Shown in pieces: positions 53,994 through 61,289 of a stretch of DNA of 64,000 nucleotides (within the stretch, counting starts at the first letter, position 1; each line of letters starts with the position of its first letter). This DNA is from Nostoc flagelliforme FACHB-838. GTDB lineage: Bacteria > Cyanobacteriota > Cyanobacteriia > Cyanobacteriales > Nostocaceae. Made by a program: the position numbers and the translations under genes. Below the pieces are notes generated by a model. The model was not told the origin of the DNA and did not search any database. It worked only from the letters and a program-made list of their open reading frames with translations. The stretch covers positions 1 through 64,000 of the forward strand of contig NZ_JACJSI010000030.1 in the NCBI RefSeq assembly GCF_014698065.1, read 5' to 3'.

Positions 53994-54638
53994 ATGGTAG
54001 CGATAACAACATCCGCAGAAAATAGGGTTTTACTGCAAAACATCAGTTGGCAGACATTTAAAACCATGCTGGCTGAAATGGGTTCAGAACGTAATTCCCG
54101 ATTTGCTTATGACAATGGAACGATAGAAATTATGACCCCACAAATGCCGCACGAAAACTTAAACCGTGTGATTGAAGCTTTTGTTGGTGTATTGTGCGAA
54201 GAGTTGGGCTGGGAAATTAAACGCGCTGGTTCGTTAACTTTAACGCGAGATGATTTAGAGAAGGGAGCAGAGCCAGATAGTAGCTACTATATTCAAAATG
54301 AAGCCCTAGTTCGAGATAAAGAAAATATTGACATAGCGATTGACCCACCCCCTGACCTTGTGCTGGAAGTAGAATATTCCAGGTCTGCAATAGACAAGCT
54401 GAGGCTTTATGCTGCGATGGGAGTCCCGGAATTTTGGCGGTATAACGGCAGTGTGTTGCGAGTTTATACACTTGCAGGTGGGCAATATTCAGAAGTCGAA
54501 ACCAGCCCTACTTTTACGCCTGTGTTAGTGAAGGAAATTCCTCGATTTATCCAAGAAGCGAAGAAAAATGGGGAAATTGCTACTACCCGTGCTTTTCGGG
54601 CTTGGGTGCAACAAAAAATTTCTGGTGGGAAACAGTAA
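53994..54638 (+). CDS. Uma2-family (DUF820) nuclease-like protein
   Basis: The 214-residue product has NISWQTFKTMLAEMGSERNS and FAYDNGTIEIMTPQMPHENL near the N-terminus, EPDSSYYIQNEA near 92, PPDLVLEVEYSRSAIDKLRL near 119, and YAAMGVPEFWRYNGSVLRVY near 139. These fit the Uma2 core with the ExE/D pattern. The DUF433 gene starts 4 bases after the stop, so they are probably one operon. It is the third Uma2 gene in the window. Confidence 0.87.
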   Translation: MVAITTSAENRVLLQNISWQTFKTMLAEMGSERNSRFAYDNGTIEIMTPQMPHENLNRVIEAFVGVLCEELGWEIKRAGSLTLTRDDLEKGAEPDSSYYIQNEALVRDKENIDIAIDPPPDLVLEVEYSRSAIDKLRLYAAMGVPEFWRYNGSVLRVYTLAGGQYSEVETSPTFTPVLVKEIPRFIQEAKKNGEIATTRAFRAWVQQKISGGKQ

Positions 54639-54642
54639 AATC

Positions 54643-54873
54643 ATGGCTAAAGCTAGCCTAATGAGTCGGATTACGCAAAATCCTGGGCAATGCGGAGGTC
54701 GTCCCTGTATTAGAGGAATGCGAATTTGTGTAAGTGATATTTTAGAGATGCTGGCTGAAAATGTGAGTTCAGCCGAAATTTTAGAGGATTTTCCTGATTT
54801 AGAACCAGAAGACATCCAAGCCTGTCTGTTATTTGCAGCGCGGCGCACAGACTTTCCTCGATTGACTGCATGA
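54643..54873 (+). CDS. DUF433-family antitoxin-like protein
   Basis: The 76-residue product (MSRITQNPGQCGGRPCIRGM, then SDILEMLAENVSSAEILEDF, then EPEDIQACLLFAARR) has the DUF433 pattern, a winged-helix-like family often paired with DUF5615 PIN-like toxins. A longer frame opens at 54568 inside the Uma2 gene, but ATG 54643 is in place directly after its stop. The stop overlaps the next start by ATGA, typical of a two-gene module. Confidence 0.85.
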   Translation: MAKASLMSRITQNPGQCGGRPCIRGMRICVSDILEMLAENVSSAEILEDFPDLEPEDIQACLLFAARRTDFPRLTA

Positions 54874-54968
54874 ATATCTGGATTGATGCTCAACTACATC
54901 CAACCTTGGCAGTTTGGCTAACCAGCACCTTTGGAGTCAGTGTTGTATTTATAGGGCGTATTTTGTGA
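54870..54968 (+). pseudogene. Truncated DUF5615 PIN-like toxin
   Basis: The frame overlaps the DUF433 stop by ATGA and reads MNIWIDAQLHPTLAVWLTST, then FGVSVVFIGRIL, then stops. The first 27 residues match the start of DUF5615 PIN-like proteins, which normally run about 110-120 residues. The remainder (with VVMTKDSDF-type motifs) is absent in the following bases. So the toxin half of this module is lost. Confidence 0.75.
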
Positions 54969-55427
54969 ACCACAAAACCCCGACTTTTTAGAAAAATCAG
55001 GAATCTGAGCTTTTGATTTCCATAAAAATTGCAATAACTCTTCAACATTGGTAATTAATCCCAACAAATGCTAACCATCTCTCACCTCTCCACTCCCCTG
55101 TTTTCTTAGCGATGCCTGCGGCAGGCTACGCCTACGCGGGATTTAGTAGGTATTATTTCCTACTTTTGGGGTGGTTTTTAGTGAAATAATTACCCTAATA
55201 TTACAAAACATCCTGAAATCTATATAAATTAATGGTTTCATCTATCCACATCAGGCTACAACGCCTTAGAATGATTCATTGAAAAGTCGAGCCGATGGGA
55301 TGTACAGCCGTTTTGAGTAAAAATACTCCCAAAGGATGATTTTTGCATTTCCGCGAACAGAGATTTCAGTACAGATGTACTAAAGTGCATCCGTAAAAAA
55401 TCTTAAGTAAACCTTCAGGAGTTTGAC
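54969..55427. other. Intergenic stretch upstream of the HU gene
   Basis: It contains one dispersed palindromic repeat (GCGATGCCTGCGGCAGGCTA near 55109), AT-rich sequence and the HU promoter region. GAGTTTGACATG with AGGAG (about 55417) is the HU ribosome site. I see no gene. Confidence 0.5.
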
Positions 55428-55712
55428 ATGAACAAAGGTGAATTAGTTGATGCCGTAGCTGAAAAGGCTAGTGTTACCAAGAAACAAGCGGATGCAGTTT
55501 TAACTGCCGCTTTGGAAACGATTATTGAAGCGGTTTCCTCTGGTGATAAGGTAACGTTGGTAGGATTTGGCTCATTTGAATCACGGGAACGTAAAGCCCG
55601 TGAAGGTCGCAACCCGAAAACAAATGAAAAAATGGAAATTCCAGCCACGAGGGTTCCTGCCTTCTCGGCAGGAAAACTATTTAGAGAAAAGGTAGCACCC
55701 CCAAAAGCATAG
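55428..55712 (+). CDS. hup: DNA-binding protein HU
   Basis: HU bends and compacts DNA in the nucleoid. The 94-residue product has the full histone-like fold: MNKGELVDAVAEKASVTKKQ, then VTLVGFGSFESRERKAREGR near 46-65, and NPKTNEKMEIPATRVPAFSA with the Pro-containing DNA-binding arm. It ends GKLFREKVAPPKA. It matches the HU (HanA-type) proteins of Nostocales, which are essential for heterocyst formation in a related strain. It is followed by a hairpin that overlaps its stop. Confidence 0.95.
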   Translation: MNKGELVDAVAEKASVTKKQADAVLTAALETIIEAVSSGDKVTLVGFGSFESRERKAREGRNPKTNEKMEIPATRVPAFSAGKLFREKVAPPKA

Positions 55713-55736
55713 GTTCTGTCTTCGGGAACCCTTTTT
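55712..55736 (+). terminator. Intrinsic terminator immediately before the next start codon
   Basis: GGTTC (55712-55716) and GAACC (55726-55730) form a short stem with a 9-base loop, followed by CTTTTT. It ends 3 bases before the ATG of the next gene. Confidence 0.55.
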
Positions 55737-55738
55737 CA

Positions 55739-56842
55739 ATGCGGCAACCTGCACACGGGGGAAATTTAGCCTGGGCAGCAGCACTGGCTGGCTGTCCCCC
55801 TGACGCTATTCTGGATTTTTCTGCTAGCATCAGTCCATTGGGGCCTCCAAATAGTGCGATCGCTGCTATTAAGTCCCAAATCGGTAATCTTAAGCACTAT
55901 CCAGACCCAAATTATAGTGAACTGAGACTAGCTCTCAGTCACTTCCATCAATTGCCTTCTGAGTGGATTCTGCCGGGTAACGGCTCCGCAGAATTACTCA
56001 CTTTGATAGGTAGGGAATTAGCTCAATTAGCCGCGACAATTTTAATCACTCCAGCCTTTGGCGACTACTACCGAACCTTGGCAGCGTACAACGCTAAAGT
56101 ACTGGAGTGTCCTTTGTCATTAGTCACTGGTCATTGGTCACTTGTACTGAGCCAAGCCGTTGGCACAGCCTCTGGTAGAGAAGTATTAGTAAACGACAAA
56201 GGACATAGGACAAAGGACAAAGGACTATTGCTGAATAATCCCCATAACCCAACCGGAAAACTATTTTCGCGGGAGTCTATTTTGCCCTACCTGGAGCAAT
56301 ATGCTTTGGTGGTGGTGGATGAAGCATTTATGGATTTTGTGCCACCCAATGAGGAACAAAGCCTGATTCCGGTGGTACAGGAATATGGGAATTTAGTAAT
56401 ATTGCGATCGCTAACCAAATTTTACAGTCTCCCAGGACTGCGATTAGGATATGCGATCGCCCACCCGGATTGTCTAGCTAAATGGCAGTTATGGCGTGAC
56501 CCCTGGCCTGTAAACACCCTCGCGGCAGCGGCGGCAATTGCTGCACTCCAAGATACAGAGTTTCAACAGCAAACCTGGGCATGGCTACCACCCGCACGAA
56601 ACCAACTCTTTCAGGGTTTGGCTGAAATACCAGGATTGCAACCCCATGCAAGTGCTGCTAACTTTTTACTGGTTAAGTCTCAAAAATCAACTTCGCAGTT
56701 ACAGCAACAATTACTCAAGCATCACCAGATTTTAATCCGCGATTGCCTCAGCTTTCAAGAACTAGGCGATCGCTTTTTCCGGGTTGCTGTACGTGAAGAG
56801 TCTGATAACCAACGCTTACTAACAGCGCTGAGTGGGGAGTAG
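55739..56842 (+). CDS. cobD: Threonine-phosphate decarboxylase-like aminotransferase (CobD-like) with repeat insertion
   Basis: This class I/II PLP enzyme makes (R)-1-amino-2-propanol phosphate for the cobalamin side chain in related proteins. The 367-residue product shows HGGNLAWAAALAGCPPDAIL and DFSASISPLGPP near the start, GNGSAELLTLIGRELAQ near 82, LLNNPHNPTGKLF near 165, the PLP Lys in ILRSLTKFYSLPGLRLGYA near 225, and FRVAVREESDNQRL at the end. From about residue 125 to 160 the sequence LVTGHWSLVLSQAVG and VNDKGHRTKDKG is translated heptamer-repeat DNA, which leaves the frame open. The ATG lies 3 bases after a terminator. A function in histidinol-phosphate transamination is an alternative. 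Confidence 0.82.
   Translation: MRQPAHGGNLAWAAALAGCPPDAILDFSASISPLGPPNSAIAAIKSQIGNLKHYPDPNYSELRLALSHFHQLPSEWILPGNGSAELLTLIGRELAQLAATILITPAFGDYYRTLAAYNAKVLECPLSLVTGHWSLVLSQAVGTASGREVLVNDKGHRTKDKGLLLNNPHNPTGKLFSRESILPYLEQYALVVVDEAFMDFVPPNEEQSLIPVVQEYGNLVILRSLTKFYSLPGLRLGYAIAHPDCLAKWQLWRDPWPVNTLAAAAAIAALQDTEFQQQTWAWLPPARNQLFQGLAEIPGLQPHASAANFLLVKSQKSTSQLQQQLLKHHQILIRDCLSFQELGDRFFRVAVREESDNQRLLTALSGE
56106..56226. repeat. Heptamer repeats inside the cobD-like gene
   Basis: TTGTCATTAGTCACTGGTCA (56117-56136) and GACAAAGGACATAGGACAAA (56196-56215) are TGACAAA/TTTGTCC-family units in inverted arrangement around a palindrome. They insert about 40 codons in frame. Confidence 0.8.
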
Positions 56843-56985
56843 GGGAGGCAGGGGGAGCAGAGGAGGCAGGGGAGGCAGAGGGAGCAGGGGAAGAAGAACT
56901 ATTGATTCTTCAGCCATGCCCAATGCCCCATGCCCCATGCCCAATACCCTATGCCCAATGACAAATGACAAATGACAAATGACTA
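56838..56985. repeat. Tandem repeats ahead of the flavoprotein gene
   Basis: GGAGGCAGGGGGAGCAGAGG-type units, then CCCCATGCCCCATGCCC heptamers (CCCCATG), then three TGACAAA units ending at 56979. The last ATGAC provides the start codon of the next gene. Confidence 0.8.
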
Positions 56986-58433
56986 TTGACTACGATGTCG
57001 TAATTATTGGCGGCAGTCTCGCTGGATACCACGCTGCTCTTGCTGCAACCCAACTACATGCTACAGTCGCCCTGGTGGAACCTAAAGTAGACTATGGGTT
57101 TACTCATCACCATGCTCTTGCCGAAATCGGTAAACTGGCGCAGAAGTTGAATGATGCCTCTGGTTTTGGTATTCATGCCAGACACACTGATACCTCAGAA
57201 GAATGCCACATATCTATGGCATGGCAAGAAGCGATGCTGTATGCTCAATGCGTCGCCTCAAATCTTAAAGAACAGCATTCCCCGGCCATGCTAGCCGCGC
57301 AGGGAGTCGATGTCATCGTTGGCAGCGGTCAATTTCAATCTTCACCCCAACTGGCTTTTGCCGTTAACAATCGCCTACTACGCGCCCGTACTTATTTGCT
57401 AGCTAGTGGTTCGCGTTCAGAAATGCCAGAGATTGAAGGATTGCAAGCCACTGGCTATTTAACCCTTTCTAATATTTGGCAATCCTTAAAGAGAGAGACA
57501 TTAGCCAAAAATTGGGTAATTATCGGTGGAATTCCCCAAAGCATTGAAATCGCTCAAACTTTAGCGCGGTTTGGTTGCAGTGTAACGCTAGTAGTTAAGC
57601 ATCCATATCTTCTACCCCATCTTGACCCTGAAATAGCCATACTGCTTCAGGCACAGTTGGAAGTCGAAGGTGTACGCGTCTTCACCGAAAAATCGGTAAC
57701 TCAGGTGAGGCTAATTGAGGATAAAAAGTGGATTCAAGCAGGAGATAAGGCTATTGAAACTGATGAAATTTTAGTAGCGACTGGACAACAGCCAAATATT
57801 GAATCCCTAAATTTGGCAACGGTAGGTGTGAAATGGTATCGGCGTAGCTTAGTAGTGAATGATAAATTGCAAACCACTAATCACCGCATTTACGCTTGTG
57901 GTGATGTAATTGGTGGTTACGATTTTGGCAATATCGCTAATTATGAAGCAAAAATTGCCCTGAACAATGCCCTATTTTTCCCCAGATTAAGAGTAGATTA
58001 TCGCTCTATTCCTTGGGCGATGTTTTCTGTGCCGATGCTGGCGCAAGTGGGCTTAACAGAGGCTCAGGCAAAACGCCAATTTGGTCGAAAAGAAGTTTTA
58101 GTTTTGCGGCAGTATTTTAAAACAGTGGCAGCAGCCCAACTTCGGGATGAAACCACTGGTATGTGTAAAATCATTGTGCTAGGCAACGGTGAAATTTTGG
58201 GAGCTTCGATATTGGGGGCCGAAGCTGGAGAATTAATTAGTTTGATTGCCTTAGCAATGTCACAAAAAATTAAAATCAAAGATTTAGCAAATTTATCTCC
58301 CGTCTATCCTAGTTTTTCAGAAATTCTGGAACAAACTGCAACAGAGTGGAGTAAACAAAAGTTAAATAGCAATATTGCTTTGCAAGAGTTTCTAGAAGGC
58401 TTTTTCCATTTCCGCCGCAATTGGAATTTATGA
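56979..58433 (+). CDS. FAD/NAD(P)-dependent oxidoreductase, disulfide-reductase fold without active cysteines
   Basis: The 484-residue product has the two dinucleotide-binding domains of pyridine-nucleotide disulfide reductases: IIGGSLAGYHAALAATQ at 9-25, NWVIIGGIPQSIEIAQTLAR near 185, the YACGDVIGGY motif near 308, and the C-terminal dimerisation domain (QVGLTEAQAKRQFGRKEV). The redox-active CxxxxC found near residue 45 in the family is replaced by GFTHHHALAEIGKLAQKL. It should bind FAD and NAD(P) but cannot act through a disulfide. The start ATG is the last unit of a TGACAAA array. Confidence 0.82.
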   Translation: MTIDYDVVIIGGSLAGYHAALAATQLHATVALVEPKVDYGFTHHHALAEIGKLAQKLNDASGFGIHARHTDTSEECHISMAWQEAMLYAQCVASNLKEQHSPAMLAAQGVDVIVGSGQFQSSPQLAFAVNNRLLRARTYLLASGSRSEMPEIEGLQATGYLTLSNIWQSLKRETLAKNWVIIGGIPQSIEIAQTLARFGCSVTLVVKHPYLLPHLDPEIAILLQAQLEVEGVRVFTEKSVTQVRLIEDKKWIQAGDKAIETDEILVATGQQPNIESLNLATVGVKWYRRSLVVNDKLQTTNHRIYACGDVIGGYDFGNIANYEAKIALNNALFFPRLRVDYRSIPWAMFSVPMLAQVGLTEAQAKRQFGRKEVLVLRQYFKTVAAAQLRDETTGMCKIIVLGNGEILGASILGAEAGELISLIALAMSQKIKIKDLANLSPVYPSFSEILEQTATEWSKQKLNSNIALQEFLEGFFHFRRNWNL

Positions 58434-58591
58434 GAGATGCCATTAATCGCGTCTGTACAAAAGTTAAAATTCTATCTGGAGATGCACTCCATTGCTTCTC
58501 TGCTGCCAATCAGGGAGGCAGAGGCAGAGCCTCCTGATACCACTCCCAGTCGGAGACTGGGAACGAGGGGACGAGGGAATTACGAATTATT
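58434..58591. repeat. Short intergenic repeat patch
   Basis: ATTAATCGCGTCTGTAC and GGGAGGCAGAGGCAGAGCCTCC (near 58514) are dispersed repeat modules. No gene was seen. Confidence 0.5.
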
Positions 58592-59299
58592 TTAAAACGC
58601 CTGTATTACTATCCACACTACCCCAGCCGCTACTAGAGGCACGCTGAGGTTATCTGTGCCGTGGGGTGAGACTGCCTCTGCTAGAGTGGCGAAAGTAGCA
58701 GTTACTACCGCCGTCAATAATGCCGACTCTAAACTTAAAGGTGTTCCTAGGGGATTTAGAGATGAACCAGGTAGCAGCAACAGCACCAAGAAAATCACCA
58801 CTGTACTCGCCACAAACATTGCAGCCGAACCTTCCCAGGAACGCACAGAATTTCCCACTTGGTATTTATGCTGCCCGAAGCGTCTACCGATTAATGCTGC
58901 TAGTGCATCACCCCAGGTCATCGCCATTATCCCAGATACAGCGATCGCAACGTTATCTACTGGCCCATCTGGTCGCCACAGTAGCCCAAAAAGCAGTGTC
59001 ACTGAGATAGCGAAATAAACTGTGCCAGGTGAGCTATCCTGAGTATCCATTGCACCAATAACTCGGTAACGGTAAAACAGGTAGTTAAGTCCGATAAAGG
59101 TAGCAAAAGGTATAATTCCAATTTCCCAGTGTTTAAACAGCAGCAGGACACCAAAAACCCACATCCCTGCACCAATATGAATTACTTTGCGGGTCAAATC
59201 TGGCTTTACACCAAACAGCCTACGCAGCCCCTCGCCAATGACAAGCAGACCAGTCGCGTAAACATAAGAAATTGCTAGCCCAATAAAATCATTTGTCAT
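58592..59299 (-). CDS. Phytol/dolichol/diacylglycerol kinase-family membrane protein
   Basis: The 235-residue product is a seven-helix-like membrane protein with the CTP-type polyprenol kinase pattern: FGVKPDLTRKVIHIGAGMWV near residue 30-48 (RKxxH), GDALAALIGRRFGQHKYQVG near 133, SWEGSAAMFVASTVVI near 158 and EAVSPHGTDNLSVPLVAAGV near 212. These motifs are shared with phytol kinase (VTE5) and yeast-type DAG kinase. In cyanobacteria a phytol-salvage role for tocopherol or chlorophyll is plausible. The start ATG lies at the edge of TGACAAA repeats. Confidence 0.85.
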   Translation of the reverse strand: MTNDFIGLAISYVYATGLLVIGEGLRRLFGVKPDLTRKVIHIGAGMWVFGVLLLFKHWEIGIIPFATFIGLNYLFYRYRVIGAMDTQDSSPGTVYFAISVTLLFGLLWRPDGPVDNVAIAVSGIMAMTWGDALAALIGRRFGQHKYQVGNSVRSWEGSAAMFVASTVVIFLVLLLLPGSSLNPLGTPLSLESALLTAVVTATFATLAEAVSPHGTDNLSVPLVAAGVVWIVIQAF

Positions 59300-59381
59300 T
59301 GGTCATTTGTCATTTGTCATTGCTCAAAAATCAATAGTGCTTCTCCCCTTGCCCCCCTGCTTCCCCTGCCTCCCTACTTCT
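59300..59381. repeat. TTTGTCA heptamers and CCTGCCTCCC repeats
   Basis: TCATTTGTCATTTGTCATTG (59302-59321) is the reverse of the TGACAAA heptamer. CTTGCCCCCCTGCTTCCCCT (59348-59367) is the complement of the GGGGAGCAGG family. They separate the kinase-like and DUF3685 genes. Confidence 0.75.
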
Positions 59382-61145
59382 TCACTTAGATCGATCACTA
59401 TTTCGTCTAAAATTCTTTTCTATTAACGAAGCACTACCAATACCTTGAAGAATACCACGACCGATTAAACCTAAACCTCTACCAATTATTTGGGTAAGAA
59501 TGAAAACTATACCGCTACCTGCAAAAGCTAATAGTGATTTGAGGCGCGGTGCGATCGCATCACTAAATTCTAAGACTAATGTCACTATTAAAGGAATATT
59601 GGAAAGTTTGACTAGCTCCTGGTTTCGAGGGGCATAAACTGAAGTATTGGCAATGCCACGAGGCGCAATTACAAATAGCTCATACCGACTTTCAAAAACT
59701 GCTTTCGGCTCATTGATATAATTATTTAATCGATATTTCCACGACAAATCATTTCTAAATCTTTCAATTTCTCTTGTGGAAATTAATTGTTGACCATAAA
59801 AATTTTGCTTAATCGCTTCTACATCTGCTAAATAATTGAGCAGTGGTTGCACTACCCCATTCGCTACCTGAATCAACAAGTTCTCGACAATCATTAATGC
59901 TTGAAACTTCGATTCAGCACTCATTACTGGATATGAGGTATTATCAATATTTAATTTTGTTTGAAATATTAGATAACAATACAACTCATAAACTAGCGGA
60001 ATTTTATTGAGAATATCTCTTTGCACAACTTCTGCATTTTGCAGTAATAGATTAACAATTTCTATATTTTTATTTCCTATTTGTATTCGATTAAACTTTC
60101 CAAAAAATTCTGTAATTCCTGCTTGCCATAAGTCGCGTATTAAAGTATTTTTTACTTCATATAATTGATTTATCTCTATTTGAGAAGCATGCAGTTCATC
60201 TAACTGTTCAGCCAATTTTTGCAGGATAATATAAAGTAATTCCCGTTTTTTATCTTCACGAAATATATCAATTTCCAAAGGTATATTAGTGACATTTTGT
60301 AAAGGAAATTGAAGCTTGGTAATACAATCTGCAAACAAGGCAGATTGTAGTGTTCCTGGACTAAGCAAAGGTGACACAGTTGGCCTTTGTCGAATGGCAC
60401 TACTTAATGAAGAAGTCAGAGGCGGCTCGTCAGCAACGGGAGTATGTTCGTCTTGCTTTTCTTGTGATGAAACTAACAACCGATTTAGCAACCAACGAGC
60501 CGCTAGCAGTTCTCGCCGCTGTCCAGCTAAAATTGCTCGATCTAGTACTGGTAGTCCGGGAACTTGTAATTGTGCTATTACTGCGGTTAAGGTAGCGTCA
60601 ATGTTAGCAATTCCTGACAAACGTATATTATTTCGTAGTTTAGAAAAAGGGAGTGGGGAGTGGGGAGAGACGCGATTAATCGCGTCTGTACTGTTAGGAG
60701 TGATTATTGCTTCTATATTTTGGAACCAATAGGAACCACCATCGGCAACTTCTTGTATGGCGACGACTAACTCAGGAAGTGGTGTACCCTTGGGGCAGTA
60801 GCCATTAATACCAACAGATTTGGCAGCTAATAGCAATCCTTGTTCTTGCACAGAACTAAGGAGCAAAATTGGCAGGTTTGGATATAAGGCTCTGAGTTGT
60901 CGGCAGAATTGTAAACCTAGCTGTTGACTGGTGGTGGAGCGACCATTACCGAATTCCAAAACCACCAAATTTAACTGATTAGGGTCTTCTTGGGCAATTT
61001 CTGCTAAAATCTGCAAGGCAGCGGTATCAGTTTCTACCGCTGCGATCGCTTCCAGGTTAGGAATTGCTTCCAGAGCTACCCGTAATCCCAGACGAAAAAT
61101 CGGGTCTTGGTCGATTAACAATAATTTTAGAGGGCGATCGCTCAT
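59382..61145 (-). CDS. DUF3685 protein with degenerate receiver domain
   Basis: The 587-residue product starts with a response-regulator-like receiver (LKLLLIDQDPIFRLGLRVAL, NLVVLEFGNGRS, LPILLLSSVQEQGL, GYCPKGTPLPELVVAIQEVA) at residues 1-135. The phospho-acceptor Asp is replaced by Glu at residue 64 (VVLEFG), so it is probably locked in an on-like state or serves as a contact domain. The rest is the cyanobacterial DUF3685 region, ending with two hydrophobic stretches near the C-terminus (GSGIVFILTQIIGRGLGLIG). Residues about 155-170 (INRVSPHSPLPFSKLR) come from an inserted AGACGCGATT-type palindrome. Confidence 0.82.
   Translation of the reverse strand: MSDRPLKLLLIDQDPIFRLGLRVALEAIPNLEAIAAVETDTAALQILAEIAQEDPNQLNLVVLEFGNGRSTTSQQLGLQFCRQLRALYPNLPILLLSSVQEQGLLLAAKSVGINGYCPKGTPLPELVVAIQEVADGGSYWFQNIEAIITPNSTDAINRVSPHSPLPFSKLRNNIRLSGIANIDATLTAVIAQLQVPGLPVLDRAILAGQRRELLAARWLLNRLLVSSQEKQDEHTPVADEPPLTSSLSSAIRQRPTVSPLLSPGTLQSALFADCITKLQFPLQNVTNIPLEIDIFREDKKRELLYIILQKLAEQLDELHASQIEINQLYEVKNTLIRDLWQAGITEFFGKFNRIQIGNKNIEIVNLLLQNAEVVQRDILNKIPLVYELYCYLIFQTKLNIDNTSYPVMSAESKFQALMIVENLLIQVANGVVQPLLNYLADVEAIKQNFYGQQLISTREIERFRNDLSWKYRLNNYINEPKAVFESRYELFVIAPRGIANTSVYAPRNQELVKLSNIPLIVTLVLEFSDAIAPRLKSLLAFAGSGIVFILTQIIGRGLGLIGRGILQGIGSASLIEKNFRRNSDRSK
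60648..60687. repeat. Palindromic repeat inside the DUF3685 gene
   Basis: AGACGCGATTAATCGCGTCT (60668-60687) is a perfect 20-base palindrome, flanked by GGGAGTGGGGAGTGGGGAG (60650-60668). It is in frame with the gene. Confidence 0.8.
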
Positions 61146-61289
61146 AGTCTACTCAATTACACAAGCAATGTTTTTACCAATTAGAAAACAGCTTTGATAT
61201 AAAAGTTTGTTTTCCCCCCATTGTCGCCTGTTTTCGCAAACTGATAAATCGATCATAATTGCCTTATGCAGCAGTCACTGTGTAATTAA

